Assembly: GCA_017548075.1 (NCBI GenBank)
Contig: JAFYNL010000027.1
Location: 40,719-104,718, forward strand
DNA: 64,000 bases
Origin: Bacteroidaceae bacterium
GTDB taxonomy: Bacteria > Bacteroidota > Bacteroidia > Bacteroidales > Bacteroidaceae
Reading direction: 5' to 3'
Below the pieces are notes generated by a model, which ran no database searches, had not been told where the DNA came from, and was given only the letters and a program-made list of their open reading frames with translations. Shown here in pieces: positions 27,740-35,517 of this stretch. A program made the position numbers and the translations under genes. Within the stretch, counting starts at the first letter, position 1, and every line of letters starts with the position of its first letter.

Positions 27740-27834
27740 AGTTACGTTGCCAAACTTAACACGTTAAAAAGGCAAACATAACACGTTAACTTTGGCAACT
27801 TAACACGTTAACTTTGCCATCGTAACTGCAGTAG
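27740..27834. repeat. 22-bp phased array D
   Basis: ACACGT at 27760, 27782 and 27804 and ACTGCAG at 27826, all on a 22-bp phase. Centres are TTGCCAAA, GGCAAA and TTGGCAA. The left end begins CTAGTTACG, the right end TAACTGCAGTAG, giving partly inverted ends. It occupies the gap between two convergent genes. Confidence 0.92.
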
Positions 27835-27846
27835 TTTTCCGACTTA

Positions 27847-28524
27847 TCAGGCAGGATTGAAAATCAAGGCCTTACAAGTTGCTCGAACCAACTCGGAATC
27901 TGTATGTCCATTCCTGCGAAGAGAGCCGTGGATTTCGTGGGCTCCAGTCGCAGAAAGGATGTTTCTGGCGTTCTTTTCATTCACTCCTGCTCCAGGCATA
28001 ATGATGATTCTTCCTGCAGATTGCTCGACTAATTGCTTCAGTAGGGGAATCCCTTGTTCTGCAGAAGCAGCCTGACCAGAAGTGAGCAAGCGGTTGCAAC
28101 CTAAAGAAATAATCTTTTCCAGAGCCTCCAAAGGCTGCGAACAGACATCGAAAGCACGATGAAAAGTGATACTGAGGCCTTTTGCTTCATCCACAAGACG
28201 ACGAATCGTCTCCTCATCTATCGTTCCATCTTTCCTCAAAGCCCCAATCACAACTCCATTCGCGCCCAATTCCTTTGCAAGTCGAATATCGCGAATCATG
28301 CTTTGAACCTCTTCTTCATTGTAAACGAAATCACCCTCTCTAGGCCGAATCAACACTTGAACGGGAATCCTAAGACTTATTGCAGACTCCATCATCGCTT
28401 TTGATGGCGTTAAACCATCCACTTCGAGCGACCTGCACAGCTCAATTCTGTGTGCTCCTCCCTCTATGGCTGCTTTTACACTCTGCAAGTCTGCGCAACA
28501 AACTTCTAAATTTATCTGTTCCAT
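27847..28524 (-). CDS. cutC: CutC family protein
   Basis: A 225-residue TIM-barrel protein, start chosen at MEQINLEVCCADL. It has the family blocks AAIEGGAHRIELCRSLEVDGLTPS, VQVLIRPREGDFVYNEEE, GANGVVIGAL, ITFHRAFDV and LLTSGQAASAEQGI. CutC was named for copper homeostasis, but its biochemical role remains uncertain. A long, probably structured leader separates it from its promoter. Confidence 0.93.
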   Translation of the reverse strand: MEQINLEVCCADLQSVKAAIEGGAHRIELCRSLEVDGLTPSKAMMESAISLRIPVQVLIRPREGDFVYNEEEVQSMIRDIRLAKELGANGVVIGALRKDGTIDEETIRRLVDEAKGLSITFHRAFDVCSQPLEALEKIISLGCNRLLTSGQAASAEQGIPLLKQLVEQSAGRIIIMPGAGVNEKNARNILSATGAHEIHGSLRRNGHTDSELVRATCKALIFNPA

Positions 28525-28545
28525 TCGGCTTTTGGTCTTTAATTC

Positions 28546-28664
28546 GTTCAACCTGTTTCGTCAGCAATTATAAACGAAAGAAGAGAGTGGCTTCGCAGCT
28601 GCTCTCTTCCCAATCGGTATTAGCTTTGTTTAAGGTAAAAAGATTGTTTTCAGGATAACGGATG
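28546..28664 (-). ncRNA. Structured RNA or leader upstream of cutC
   Basis: Downstream of the -7 box at 28665-28672 the minus-strand transcript contains two adjacent perfect stems: GAAGAGAG/CTCTCTTC enclosing a GCT-GCGA-AGC mini-hairpin with a GNRA loop, then TTTCGT/ACGAAA. CCTG and CAGG could close the whole unit. A conserved-looking single-stranded part (CTTAAACAAAGCTAATACC) precedes the stems. It could be a free small RNA or a regulatory leader. It reminds me of Bacteroidales-specific structured RNAs, but I cannot assign a family. Confidence 0.5.
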
Positions 28665-28672
28665 CAAAGTTA
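28665..28672 (-). promoter_or_regulatory. -7 box of the cutC leader
   Basis: TAACTTTG on the minus strand, with a -33 CTTG 20 bp upstream (complement of CAA at 28693-28695). The cutC ATG lies about 140 bases downstream, leaving room for a structured RNA. Confidence 0.65.
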
Positions 28673-28752
28673 GGGAATTATTATGCAGTCTGCAAGCCAT
28701 TATTCTATGTTATTTAACATATTTCGACATTTTGCGCAAGATAGTATAAGAT

Positions 28753-29604
28753 TTAATGTTCGAGCTGATGATATTGTACAATTGCTTCGATGGGACACCG
28801 CAAAATACGGCCTAATTGCATGTTTTCTGCGACTACAGCTTCTTCAAATTCCTCTTTAAACTGATAAGCGATGCCTCCAACACAGTTTATTGGCAATTCT
28901 TTATGCTCGTAAATGGCAATGTTTCGCTTGATGAACAGTCGGAAAGACTCGACTAACATGCTGTGAATGGCAGGGTTAGAGCGATGTCCGACGATGAATG
29001 GAACCAAAGAAGCAAGGAAAGCGTTGGCTGCAGGCTGACGATAAACTCGCTCTATAATATCAGGCATCGACAGATTAAACTTGTTGCAGAAGTCCTCTTT
29101 GAGTGCTTCAGGAAGCGTTCCTTTGAAGAGACCATTCAGCAAAGTCTTGCCGAGATAGGAACCGCTGCCTTCGTCTCCAAGTATGTAACCCATTGGCGGA
29201 GTGTGCTTTACGATGCCTTTCCCGTCGTAGAAACAACTGTTGGAGCCCGTTCCTAAGATGCAAGCAATACCAGGTCCGTGTCCGCAAAGAGCTCGAGCAG
29301 CTCCCAATAAGTCGCTCTCAACCTCACTATGGCAACCAGGAAAGAGTTCGTCGAGAACACTCTTAACTGCCTGACTGAACGGCTCTATGCAGCCAGCTCC
29401 ATAGAAATAAACGGCTTGAAGTCCTTCAGATTGCGGCAGTTGAGTCAGCAAATCGTGGTACAATACATTATATATATATTCGCGCGTATCGCGAGCAGGA
29501 TTGATACCGTCGGTATGCAACTCAGTCTTTGAGCCGTCGGAAGCAATGAAAAGCCAATCCGTCTTAGTCGAACCGCTATCTGCAATAAGTAGTGCTTTGC
29601 TCAT
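28753..29604 (-). CDS. BadF/BadG-type N-acetylglucosamine kinase-like protein
   Basis: A 283-residue ASKHA-fold kinase. PHOSPHATE-1 motif LIADSGSTKTDWLF at the N terminus, PHOSPHATE-2 motif ACILGTGSNSCFYDGKG near residue 110, then GYILGDEGSGSYLGKTLL. These place it with the BadF/BadG/BcrA family that includes N-acetylglucosamine kinases. It probably phosphorylates an amino sugar in the cytoplasm. Its ATG lies only three bases beyond the U-rich tail of the secG terminator, so any transcript must come from read-through or a start inside that hairpin region. Confidence 0.88.
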   Translation of the reverse strand: MSKALLIADSGSTKTDWLFIASDGSKTELHTDGINPARDTREYIYNVLYHDLLTQLPQSEGLQAVYFYGAGCIEPFSQAVKSVLDELFPGCHSEVESDLLGAARALCGHGPGIACILGTGSNSCFYDGKGIVKHTPPMGYILGDEGSGSYLGKTLLNGLFKGTLPEALKEDFCNKFNLSMPDIIERVYRQPAANAFLASLVPFIVGHRSNPAIHSMLVESFRLFIKRNIAIYEHKELPINCVGGIAYQFKEEFEEAVVAENMQLGRILRCPIEAIVQYHQLEH

Positions 29605-29607
29605 AAT

Positions 29608-29640
29608 AAAAAAAATCCTCCCCTTTATAGTGGGGAGGTT
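29608..29640 (-). terminator. Terminator of the rlmN-secG operon
   Basis: Seven-base-pair stem CCTCCCC/GGGGAGG with an eight-base loop, followed on the minus strand by ATTTTTTTTATT. The T-run ends three bases before the kinase ATG. The same CCTCCCC-loop-GGGGAGG unit recurs as an in-frame insert at 60470-60511. Confidence 0.9.
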
Positions 29641-29660
29641 AAGCTAAGTTTTGCTTTGGT

Positions 29661-30011
29661 TTACTGAGCTGGAGCCTCTGCTGGAGCCTCTTCAGTTGCT
29701 GCGGGTTGCTCCATAGCGGGCACGTTGCCAGGATTGGTGGCTGCCTGCTCGATAGCTTGCTGCTGCATTACAGATTCGTTGTGACCTGCACCAGGCAGGA
29801 AAGCTACACTAATGACACTGAGGAAAATCATGGCACCAGCAAGGAACCAAGTGGCTTTCTCAATGAAATTAGTTGTCTTGGGAGCACCAAGAATCTGGTT
29901 GTTGTTGGAGTAATCAGCAGCCAAACCGCCGCCTTTTGATTCCTGAATAAGTACGATAAGGCACATAAGAATGGAGGCCAGCACAATCAGGATTACGATA
30001 GATGTGTACAT
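29661..30011 (-). CDS. secG: Preprotein translocase subunit SecG
   Basis: SecG is the small, two-helix subunit of the SecYEG channel. The 116-residue protein has a first helix (residues 3-22), the conserved QESKGGGLA loop, a second helix (about 53-75), and an Ala/Pro/Glu-rich periplasmic or cytosolic tail (PATEEAPAEAPAQ) longer than in proteobacteria. It is the last gene of the operon, one base after the preceding stop, and is followed by a strong terminator. Confidence 0.95.
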   Translation of the reverse strand: MYTSIVILIVLASILMCLIVLIQESKGGGLAADYSNNNQILGAPKTTNFIEKATWFLAGAMIFLSVISVAFLPGAGHNESVMQQQAIEQAATNPGNVPAMEQPAATEEAPAEAPAQ

Positions 30012-30012
30012 G

Positions 30013-30744
30013 TTATTTGTGTTTGTTATTTATGATTAGTTTCTCTAAAAATCGAATTTGGTCTGCAAAGTAACGATTTTTTTTTGGATATTTCAAGGAA
30101 AGTTGCCTGATAATTTTCACTGCGTTCTCATATTTGCCTTGTTTAATGTAAATTCCGGCCATTATTTCAGTCAAAATTTCATTATTTTCATCATTTTGAG
30201 ATGTTTGGCTCTCGCTTGTTTGACTCTCTTCGAATTCGTCATTATCATCAAGGACAATCCTTCCTGTTTCATTTTCAAGGAAATCTTCTACAACGCCTCC
30301 ACCATTCATGGGCAATTCCTCTTGTCTCTTTCCGCCTTGCAGACTTTCTTGTTGCAACAGGTAGCCAATGTAATCTTGGGCAGCATCGATGGGATGATTA
30401 ACTGGTGTCGTAGACTTCTGTGCCTCGAGGAAATTGTCGATGAGACTTACTGTCCGAGAAGCAGAGGCTTCTTCTGTCTCATCATAGCGCTTATGTTCCT
30501 CTGCCTGAGTATAGTGAGGCTCTTCTGTAAGACGGAAGATAGCTTCCCGATTTGGAACGAGGATAGCACTTCGACGCAAAGTCTCATCGTAAGCAGGGTC
30601 GTGCTTTTTGTAGAGAGCCTGCAAAAGCAAGATGCGAGCGACATGAAAGTAAGGATGCTCTTTCGTGAGAGCTTGCAACTGACTTATTGCTTCATCATCG
30701 ATGGTGTCAGGTCGTCTTATATAGTCTATGATGTGTCTTTGCAT
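30013..30744 (-). CDS. Conserved protein between lptE and secG
   Basis: A 243-residue cytoplasmic protein. The N-terminal half (AISQLQALTKEHPYFHVARILLLQALYKKHD) and the last 50 residues (IYIKQGKYENAVKIIRQLSLKYPKKNRYFADQIRFLEK) look like tetratricopeptide helical repeats, joined by an acidic, low-complexity linker. The same kind of gene is found at this place in other Bacteroidales, but I know no assigned function. A scaffold or adaptor role in envelope assembly is a guess from context. Confidence 0.8.
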   Translation of the reverse strand: MQRHIIDYIRRPDTIDDEAISQLQALTKEHPYFHVARILLLQALYKKHDPAYDETLRRSAILVPNREAIFRLTEEPHYTQAEEHKRYDETEEASASRTVSLIDNFLEAQKSTTPVNHPIDAAQDYIGYLLQQESLQGGKRQEELPMNGGGVVEDFLENETGRIVLDDNDEFEESQTSESQTSQNDENNEILTEIMAGIYIKQGKYENAVKIIRQLSLKYPKKNRYFADQIRFLEKLIINNKHK

Positions 30745-30763
30745 AGGTGTGCTTTGAGGATGT

Positions 30764-31276
30764 TTACCAGTTAGCTACTGTGGCATTGAAGATTTGGTCG
30801 GTAATGTCTTTTACCATTTGTGTTACAAGTTCTTCCTGAACTGCATTAAGTTGTTGAGAAGAATCGTATTCGGTGGTTGCCGTAAACTGTCGTTCGAAGT
30901 CATCGGTATGCTTCTTATTGTTAACGAAACGAACATTGACAGTCATTTTAAGCTGTACCAAATTACTGTAACCGTTACTGGAGATGCCTTTGTTGAACTG
31001 GTCGAAGCCTGTAATCTCACCCGACAATTGCAAATCACCATTCTTCTTTACCTGACGAAGCTTAGTCTGGTTGGCGTAGATGTCTGTGAGTCTGTTCTGG
31101 AAGATGCTTTGCATCGGAGCCCAAACATAGGCACTTCGAATGGGAAAGTTATCTATCTGGATGGTTTTCGTTGTTGCATAATCGATGCTGGCACCATTGA
31201 ATCGATAGCTGATGGTACATGCCGAAAAAAACAAGACCATCAGGAATAGTAGGGCAAAGCTATGTCTTCTATTCAT
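30764..31276 (-). CDS. lptE: LptE-like LPS-assembly lipoprotein
   Basis: A 170-residue lipoprotein (lipobox LFFSACTISY, cysteine near residue 19). The LptE fold is visible in YRFNGASIDYATTKTIQIDNFPIRS, the long helix with SIFQNRLTDIYANQTKLRQV, and the sheet region after GDLQLSGEITGF. LptE plugs the LptD barrel during LPS export. The ATG overlaps the stop of the sigma-54 activator by eight bases. The gene pairs logically with lptC elsewhere in the window. Confidence 0.85.
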   Translation of the reverse strand: MNRRHSFALLFLMVLFFSACTISYRFNGASIDYATTKTIQIDNFPIRSAYVWAPMQSIFQNRLTDIYANQTKLRQVKKNGDLQLSGEITGFDQFNKGISSNGYSNLVQLKMTVNVRFVNNKKHTDDFERQFTATTEYDSSQQLNAVQEELVTQMVKDITDQIFNATVANW

Positions 31277-32483
31277 CAATGCCATAAGCTTTAATCTTTC
31301 TGTAAAGCGTTCTCTCGCTGATACCAAGTTCTTCTGCAGCTAGTTTGCGTTTGTAATGGTTGCGCTGAAGAGCAAGAAGGATGTTCCGCTTCTCCATATC
31401 TCCAATGTTGAGCGTATCGTCATCGACAATTTCTTCTGCCGTAGGAATATCCAAGTCCTCAGGTTGTGTTTGTTGAACCTTCTTTTGTGTGGAAACAGGA
31501 ACAGGTAATGTCGTGTTGGCAGGAGCTTCATGCCAATTGTGTCCTTGCAATTTCTCCTTGAGTTCTTGCACTTCTGAACGAAGTTCGAAGACTGCATGAG
31601 CAAGTATCTTAATCTCTTGTTCATAGTCGTGCTGAGAGTTGGAGTTGCTTCCACCAATAGTCGCGATACCAGTATCTTCATCAGAGTTTGGTGTGATGCC
31701 GTATTCTGCAAGCACTTCCGGCGTGATGCTTCTGCTCTCGGAAAGAATGCTTAGTTGCTCTGTAATGTTGCGCAACTGACGAATGTTGCCAGGCCATTTG
31801 TAGGAATTGACAACTTCCTCAGCCTCTGGGGTAAGTCGAATCGGTTCAGGAATGCCATATCGATTGGCAATATCAAGAGCGAACTTTTTGAAGAGAAGCA
31901 CAGCATCTCCTTGTCTCTTCCGCAAAGCAGGGATCTTGATGTTGATGGTGCACAGACGATAATAAAGGTCTTCACGGAAACGTCCATGCTTGATGGCATT
32001 GGGAATATCAACATTGGTGGCAGCTACAATACGAACATTAGTCTTTCTCGGAGTACTGCTACCAACTCTCAGATACTCGCCAGTTTCCAGAACTCGAAGC
32101 AATCTTGCCTGAGTACTCAAGGGTAGTTCGCCAACTTCATCAAGGAAGAGTGTTCCTCCATCTGCAGCGGCGAAATAACCTTCATGCTCACCAATTGCAC
32201 TAGTGAATGCTCCTTTTTCATGTCCGAAGAGTTCACTATCTATGGTACCCTCAGGAATTGCGCCACAGTTAATCGCTATATAGGGTTTGCTGCGACGTTT
32301 GCTGTGGTCGTGAATGATGCGAGGAATGACTTCCTTGCCCACACCGCTTTCGCCTTGAATGAGCACAGAGAGGTCGGTTGGGGCGACCAGAACAGCTGTG
32401 GCAAGAGCTTCGCGAAGTGCTTCGTTACGCCCCACTATACCATAGCGGTTCATTAAAGTCTGCATATCGGAATTAGTGGTCAT
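31269..32483 (-). CDS. Sigma-54-dependent transcriptional activator
   Basis: A 404-residue enhancer-binding protein with no receiver domain: the AAA+ domain begins almost at once (VGRNEALREAL, Walker A GESGVGKE near residue 44, Walker B GGTLFLDEVGELPL). The sigma-54 contact loop reads GAFTSA instead of GAFTGA. A Gln/Thr/Pro-rich linker (about 275-350) leads to a Fis-type helix-turn-helix (AAEELGISERTLYRKIKAYG). Without a sensor domain it may be always active or controlled by a partner. It overlaps both neighbours, so it is part of the envelope operon. Confidence 0.93.
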   Translation of the reverse strand: MTTNSDMQTLMNRYGIVGRNEALREALATAVLVAPTDLSVLIQGESGVGKEVIPRIIHDHSKRRSKPYIAINCGAIPEGTIDSELFGHEKGAFTSAIGEHEGYFAAADGGTLFLDEVGELPLSTQARLLRVLETGEYLRVGSSTPRKTNVRIVAATNVDIPNAIKHGRFREDLYYRLCTINIKIPALRKRQGDAVLLFKKFALDIANRYGIPEPIRLTPEAEEVVNSYKWPGNIRQLRNITEQLSILSESRSITPEVLAEYGITPNSDEDTGIATIGGSNSNSQHDYEQEIKILAHAVFELRSEVQELKEKLQGHNWHEAPANTTLPVPVSTQKKVQQTQPEDLDIPTAEEIVDDDTLNIGDMEKRNILLALQRNHYKRKLAAEELGISERTLYRKIKAYGIDE

Positions 32484-33274
32484 GATGCCTGTTCTGTGTT
32501 TTCTGTGGTTTCGTTGTTAGGGATTGGCTGAGGAGCCTCGTTTTGTTTGCGGTCTTCACGCTTGTCGCGGAAGAGTTTGGGAAGAGGATCTTGCCGAACT
32601 TCATCGAAGAAAGCTCGATTGCGAACAATATCAATTGCCGTATAGATGGGATGAGTCAGTTTGGAAACCTCTTCCATCTCATCCGTTTGGACAGAAGAAT
32701 AGGGTGCGGTAACAACTTCTTCTCTGCCTGCAAAGTAACGAACTGGAACTTCCTGCGAAACATTTGTAACGAGAGTGCTGTCTTCGGGAACGATGATGCC
32801 GTCGAAGTGACAGGCAATGTCCTCATTCTGAATTTGTTCAGAGGTATAAGGGCCGTATGTGTTAATACTTTGTTCGGTCGTAACTTGGTTTGCGAGTTCT
32901 GGGTTTTGCATCGAGTTTTCCTGAACAATGGCGATACGAGGATTGCGAACATCAAAGTCTCGCTCCAAGATATCTCGAAGCTTAACGATGTCTTCCTCTG
33001 TCGGCTCTTTAGTTAGAGGCATGAAACAGGTCTTCTCGGTTACAACAACCTCAGTCGCATCAGCGGGACACTTCACTGGCTCCTCTGTTGGAGCATACAC
33101 CAAAGCATCCACATTGCCTTCTTCGAGGTCTTGCAACGCGGCCTTCATGCTATCTGCACTATCATAAGTGATAGGCGTGCAAAGCTCGAACAGAGTGGGG
33201 TCTTCAAAAGCATTGTGGAAGAATTCCTCGCTTGTTTCGCTGCCTTGAGTAATGGCTATTTTGAGTTTTTCCAT
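32480..33274 (-). CDS. Degenerate PdxA-like protein
   Basis: A 264-residue protein. The start KIAITQGSETSEEFF resembles KIGITHGDxNGIG of 4-hydroxythreonine-4-phosphate dehydrogenase, and the later HFDGIIVPEDSTLVTNVSQ lines up with the YDGMVAMYHDQGLTPFK block. The segment after THPIYTAIDIVRNRAFFDE matches the C-terminal helix of Bacteroidetes PdxA. The metal-binding histidine motifs (GHTE, YHDQ) are missing and the protein is about 70-100 residues short, ending in an acidic low-complexity tail. It is therefore unlikely to be an active PdxA. It is translationally joined to the sigma-54 activator (ATGA), hinting at a sensory or partner role. The assignment is from memory of the family. Confidence 0.65.
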   Translation of the reverse strand: MEKLKIAITQGSETSEEFFHNAFEDPTLFELCTPITYDSADSMKAALQDLEEGNVDALVYAPTEEPVKCPADATEVVVTEKTCFMPLTKEPTEEDIVKLRDILERDFDVRNPRIAIVQENSMQNPELANQVTTEQSINTYGPYTSEQIQNEDIACHFDGIIVPEDSTLVTNVSQEVPVRYFAGREEVVTAPYSSVQTDEMEEVSKLTHPIYTAIDIVRNRAFFDEVRQDPLPKLFRDKREDRKQNEAPQPIPNNETTENTEQAS

Positions 33275-34333
33275 TTATTTCTTTCCTTCTTTAGTCTTGG
33301 TGGCTTCTTCCTCAAGACCTGTCTCGATGAGAGAGTATTGTTCTTGGGGAAGTTGTAGAGTATAGAGCGAACCTTCAAGTCTGCGAATCAAACCACGCTT
33401 CATCTTTTCAGGAGCATAGACAAATCCTTCGACCACAATGACACGATTCGTTTCTGTATCTACGCGAGAATGACTGACATAAGGACCGCCCATGCAATCA
33501 TTTTCCATATACCAGAGGCCACGCATCTCCATCGCATAACTATTGTGTACGTTGATGGGCTTGACGATTGTGCAGAGCGAATCAGTCTTCATATACATTC
33601 CTGGCTTCTCGCCAGGCAAGTTTGCCTTCATTACAGAATCGCGCTTTGCCACCATATACTCTTTATTGAACGTCTCGGGACCTTCATAAGGATAGCTATA
33701 CATGCAGATGTTCTCCAATCCACTTGCAGTATTGTTGCTCGTCCAGAAGAACTGCTCGCCTTTCTTGTAGCTGGTCAGTTCCTTTGGAGCATGGAAGCGA
33801 CAAGTGAAAATCTGCCATGCAAGGTCATAGGTCACCTTTGAGTATTTAGTTTCCAGTTCTTTGATGAGACGGTTCATCTCAGAGCGTGTCAGGAAGTCAA
33901 TAACTTCTTGCTTGTGGTCGATACAGAACTGCCGCAAGTCCTCTTGGCTAGGGCTGTTGATGGTGAGTACAATTTGATCCATTGCATACTTGTTACGCAT
34001 GAATCGCATACCTGTCCTAGAGTACTGTGTCTTGTCGATGTTAACTAGAATGATATTGCGAAAGATACTGAAGTTCGCGCTCAGATCTTTCGGCTCAATT
34101 TGAGTTATATGGAACGAACGTTCGCTTTGAGGCAAGCAAGGCACATCTGTGTCAAGGATATCAAACAGAGCCCGACCTGCAGGAGCGTTCCAAATCTGAT
34201 TCTCAAGTACAACGAGTACTTCATAAGGACGACCGCTTGCTTGCGGAAAGAATTGCTCTTTTTTGCATCCAGTCAAGAGAAGCAGGCAGCAAAGTGCTGA
34301 CAGCGAGAAGATGTAGTGTCTCATATCTTTCAT
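33275..34333 (-). CDS. DUF4837 lipoprotein
   Basis: A 352-residue lipoprotein (CLLLLTGCKKEQ, cysteine near residue 23) of the Bacteroidetes-specific DUF4837 family: SGRPYEVLVVLENQIWN near the start, and the later NRVIVVEGFVYAPEKMKRGLIRRLEG. Function is unknown. It begins one base inside the rlmN stop (ATAATG overlap) and abuts the PdxA-like gene. Its place in an operon with lptE and secG argues for an envelope role. Confidence 0.88.
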   Translation of the reverse strand: MKDMRHYIFSLSALCCLLLLTGCKKEQFFPQASGRPYEVLVVLENQIWNAPAGRALFDILDTDVPCLPQSERSFHITQIEPKDLSANFSIFRNIILVNIDKTQYSRTGMRFMRNKYAMDQIVLTINSPSQEDLRQFCIDHKQEVIDFLTRSEMNRLIKELETKYSKVTYDLAWQIFTCRFHAPKELTSYKKGEQFFWTSNNTASGLENICMYSYPYEGPETFNKEYMVAKRDSVMKANLPGEKPGMYMKTDSLCTIVKPINVHNSYAMEMRGLWYMENDCMGGPYVSHSRVDTETNRVIVVEGFVYAPEKMKRGLIRRLEGSLYTLQLPQEQYSLIETGLEEEATKTKEGKK

Positions 34334-35361
34334 TATTTTATTCTTTCATTTTTCTTAGCATGCAATAGCCCGCAGGCTGCGAAGATGTCTTGTCCACGAC
34401 TAGCTCGGATAGTGGTTGTTACACCATGATGCGTCAGGTAATCTCTCAGCCACACCATCTTATCTTCCGAAGCTCCTTGATAGGTCGAGTCCGGAATTTG
34501 GTGGAAACGTATCAGGTTGACTCGGCATTCTATCGGAGAGAGAAGTTTGACCAATTCCTTTGCATGCCTCTCTGAGTCGTTCAAGCCACCAAAGACGATG
34601 TACTCGAAACTAAGCCTGCGTTGATGACTCCAATCTTGTTTACCAAGCAGGGTAATCATGTCGGAAAGACTACAAGCTTTCTCGGCTGGCATCATCTGGA
34701 GTCGCTCTTCTGGGAATGGGTTGTGCAGACTGATAGCCAAGTGGCAATCGCTCTCTTTTAAGAAGCGTTCTAAGCCTTTCCGCATCCCGACAGTTGAGAC
34801 GGTGATGCGTTTCGGACTCCAAGCCCAGCCGTTTTCATCTGTGAGCAACTGAGTGGCTTTCAGTACGGCATCGAGGTTGTCAAGAGGCTCACCTTGTCCC
34901 ATGAAGACAATGTTTGTGAGCTGTTCGCTTCCTGGCACGGAATAGACCTGATTCAGTATGTCCGTTACAGAGAGGTTTCCGCTGAAACCTTGCCGGCCTG
35001 TCATGCAGAAACGGCAACCCATCCTGCATCCTACCTGACTGCTGACACAAAGCGTAGCTCTTTCTCCATCAGGAATGAAGACGCATTCCACCATTTGCCC
35101 GCTTTCGGTAGGGAAGAGATATTTCGCTGTTCCATCGATGCTTTGCTGAACATCTGAGGGAGGGACGCAGCCTATTTCGTAGTGTTCAGCAAGAGCAACT
35201 CTACCTTTCTTTGAGAGGTTAGTCATTTCGTCTATGCTCCTGACTCGCTTGCCGTACACCCATTCGGCTATCTGCTTTGCGGCATAACTGGGCAGTCCCA
35301 CCTCTGTGGCGGCAGCCTTAAGCTCGTCGAGTGTCATGCCAAGCAGCTTTTTTCTCTCCAT
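34333..35361 (-). CDS. rlmN: 23S rRNA/tRNA adenosine C2 methyltransferase RlmN
   Basis: A radical-SAM enzyme that methylates A2503 of 23S rRNA and A37 of some tRNAs. The 342-residue protein carries CRMGCRFCMTGRQG (the CxxxCxxC cluster motif), FMGQGEPLDNLDAV, and the late catalytic cysteine in ASRGQDIFAACGLL. The ATG encoding MERKKLLG is chosen; another ATG lies nine bases upstream, close to the -7 box. It leads the operon that ends at secG. Confidence 0.95.
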   Translation of the reverse strand: MERKKLLGMTLDELKAAATEVGLPSYAAKQIAEWVYGKRVRSIDEMTNLSKKGRVALAEHYEIGCVPPSDVQQSIDGTAKYLFPTESGQMVECVFIPDGERATLCVSSQVGCRMGCRFCMTGRQGFSGNLSVTDILNQVYSVPGSEQLTNIVFMGQGEPLDNLDAVLKATQLLTDENGWAWSPKRITVSTVGMRKGLERFLKESDCHLAISLHNPFPEERLQMMPAEKACSLSDMITLLGKQDWSHQRRLSFEYIVFGGLNDSERHAKELVKLLSPIECRVNLIRFHQIPDSTYQGASEDKMVWLRDYLTHHGVTTTIRASRGQDIFAACGLLHAKKNERIK

Positions 35362-35379
35362 ATTGGGCATTTTACCTTG

Positions 35380-35387
35380 CAAAGGTA
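35380..35387 (-). promoter_or_regulatory. -7 box of the rlmN-secG operon
   Basis: TACCTTTG on the minus strand, 18 bp before the chosen ATG and nine bases before an alternative ATG at 35370, so the leader is very short. Confidence 0.65.
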
Positions 35388-35482
35388 CATTATAATTATG
35401 TAAAAGAAGACATACATGGAGAAAAAGTTGTCATTTTTCACTTCTTTTGTACGAAAAGAGCGAGACTTTAGGAAACTTTTAC

Positions 35483-35490
35483 TATCTTTG
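35483..35490 (+). promoter_or_regulatory. -7 box of the GH109-like gene
   Basis: TATCTTTG, 27 bp before the ATG at 35518. The -33 region is poor (TTTA around 35467). Confidence 0.6.
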
Positions 35491-35517
35491 TGCAGCAAAT
35501 ATACTAAAACTAATAAT

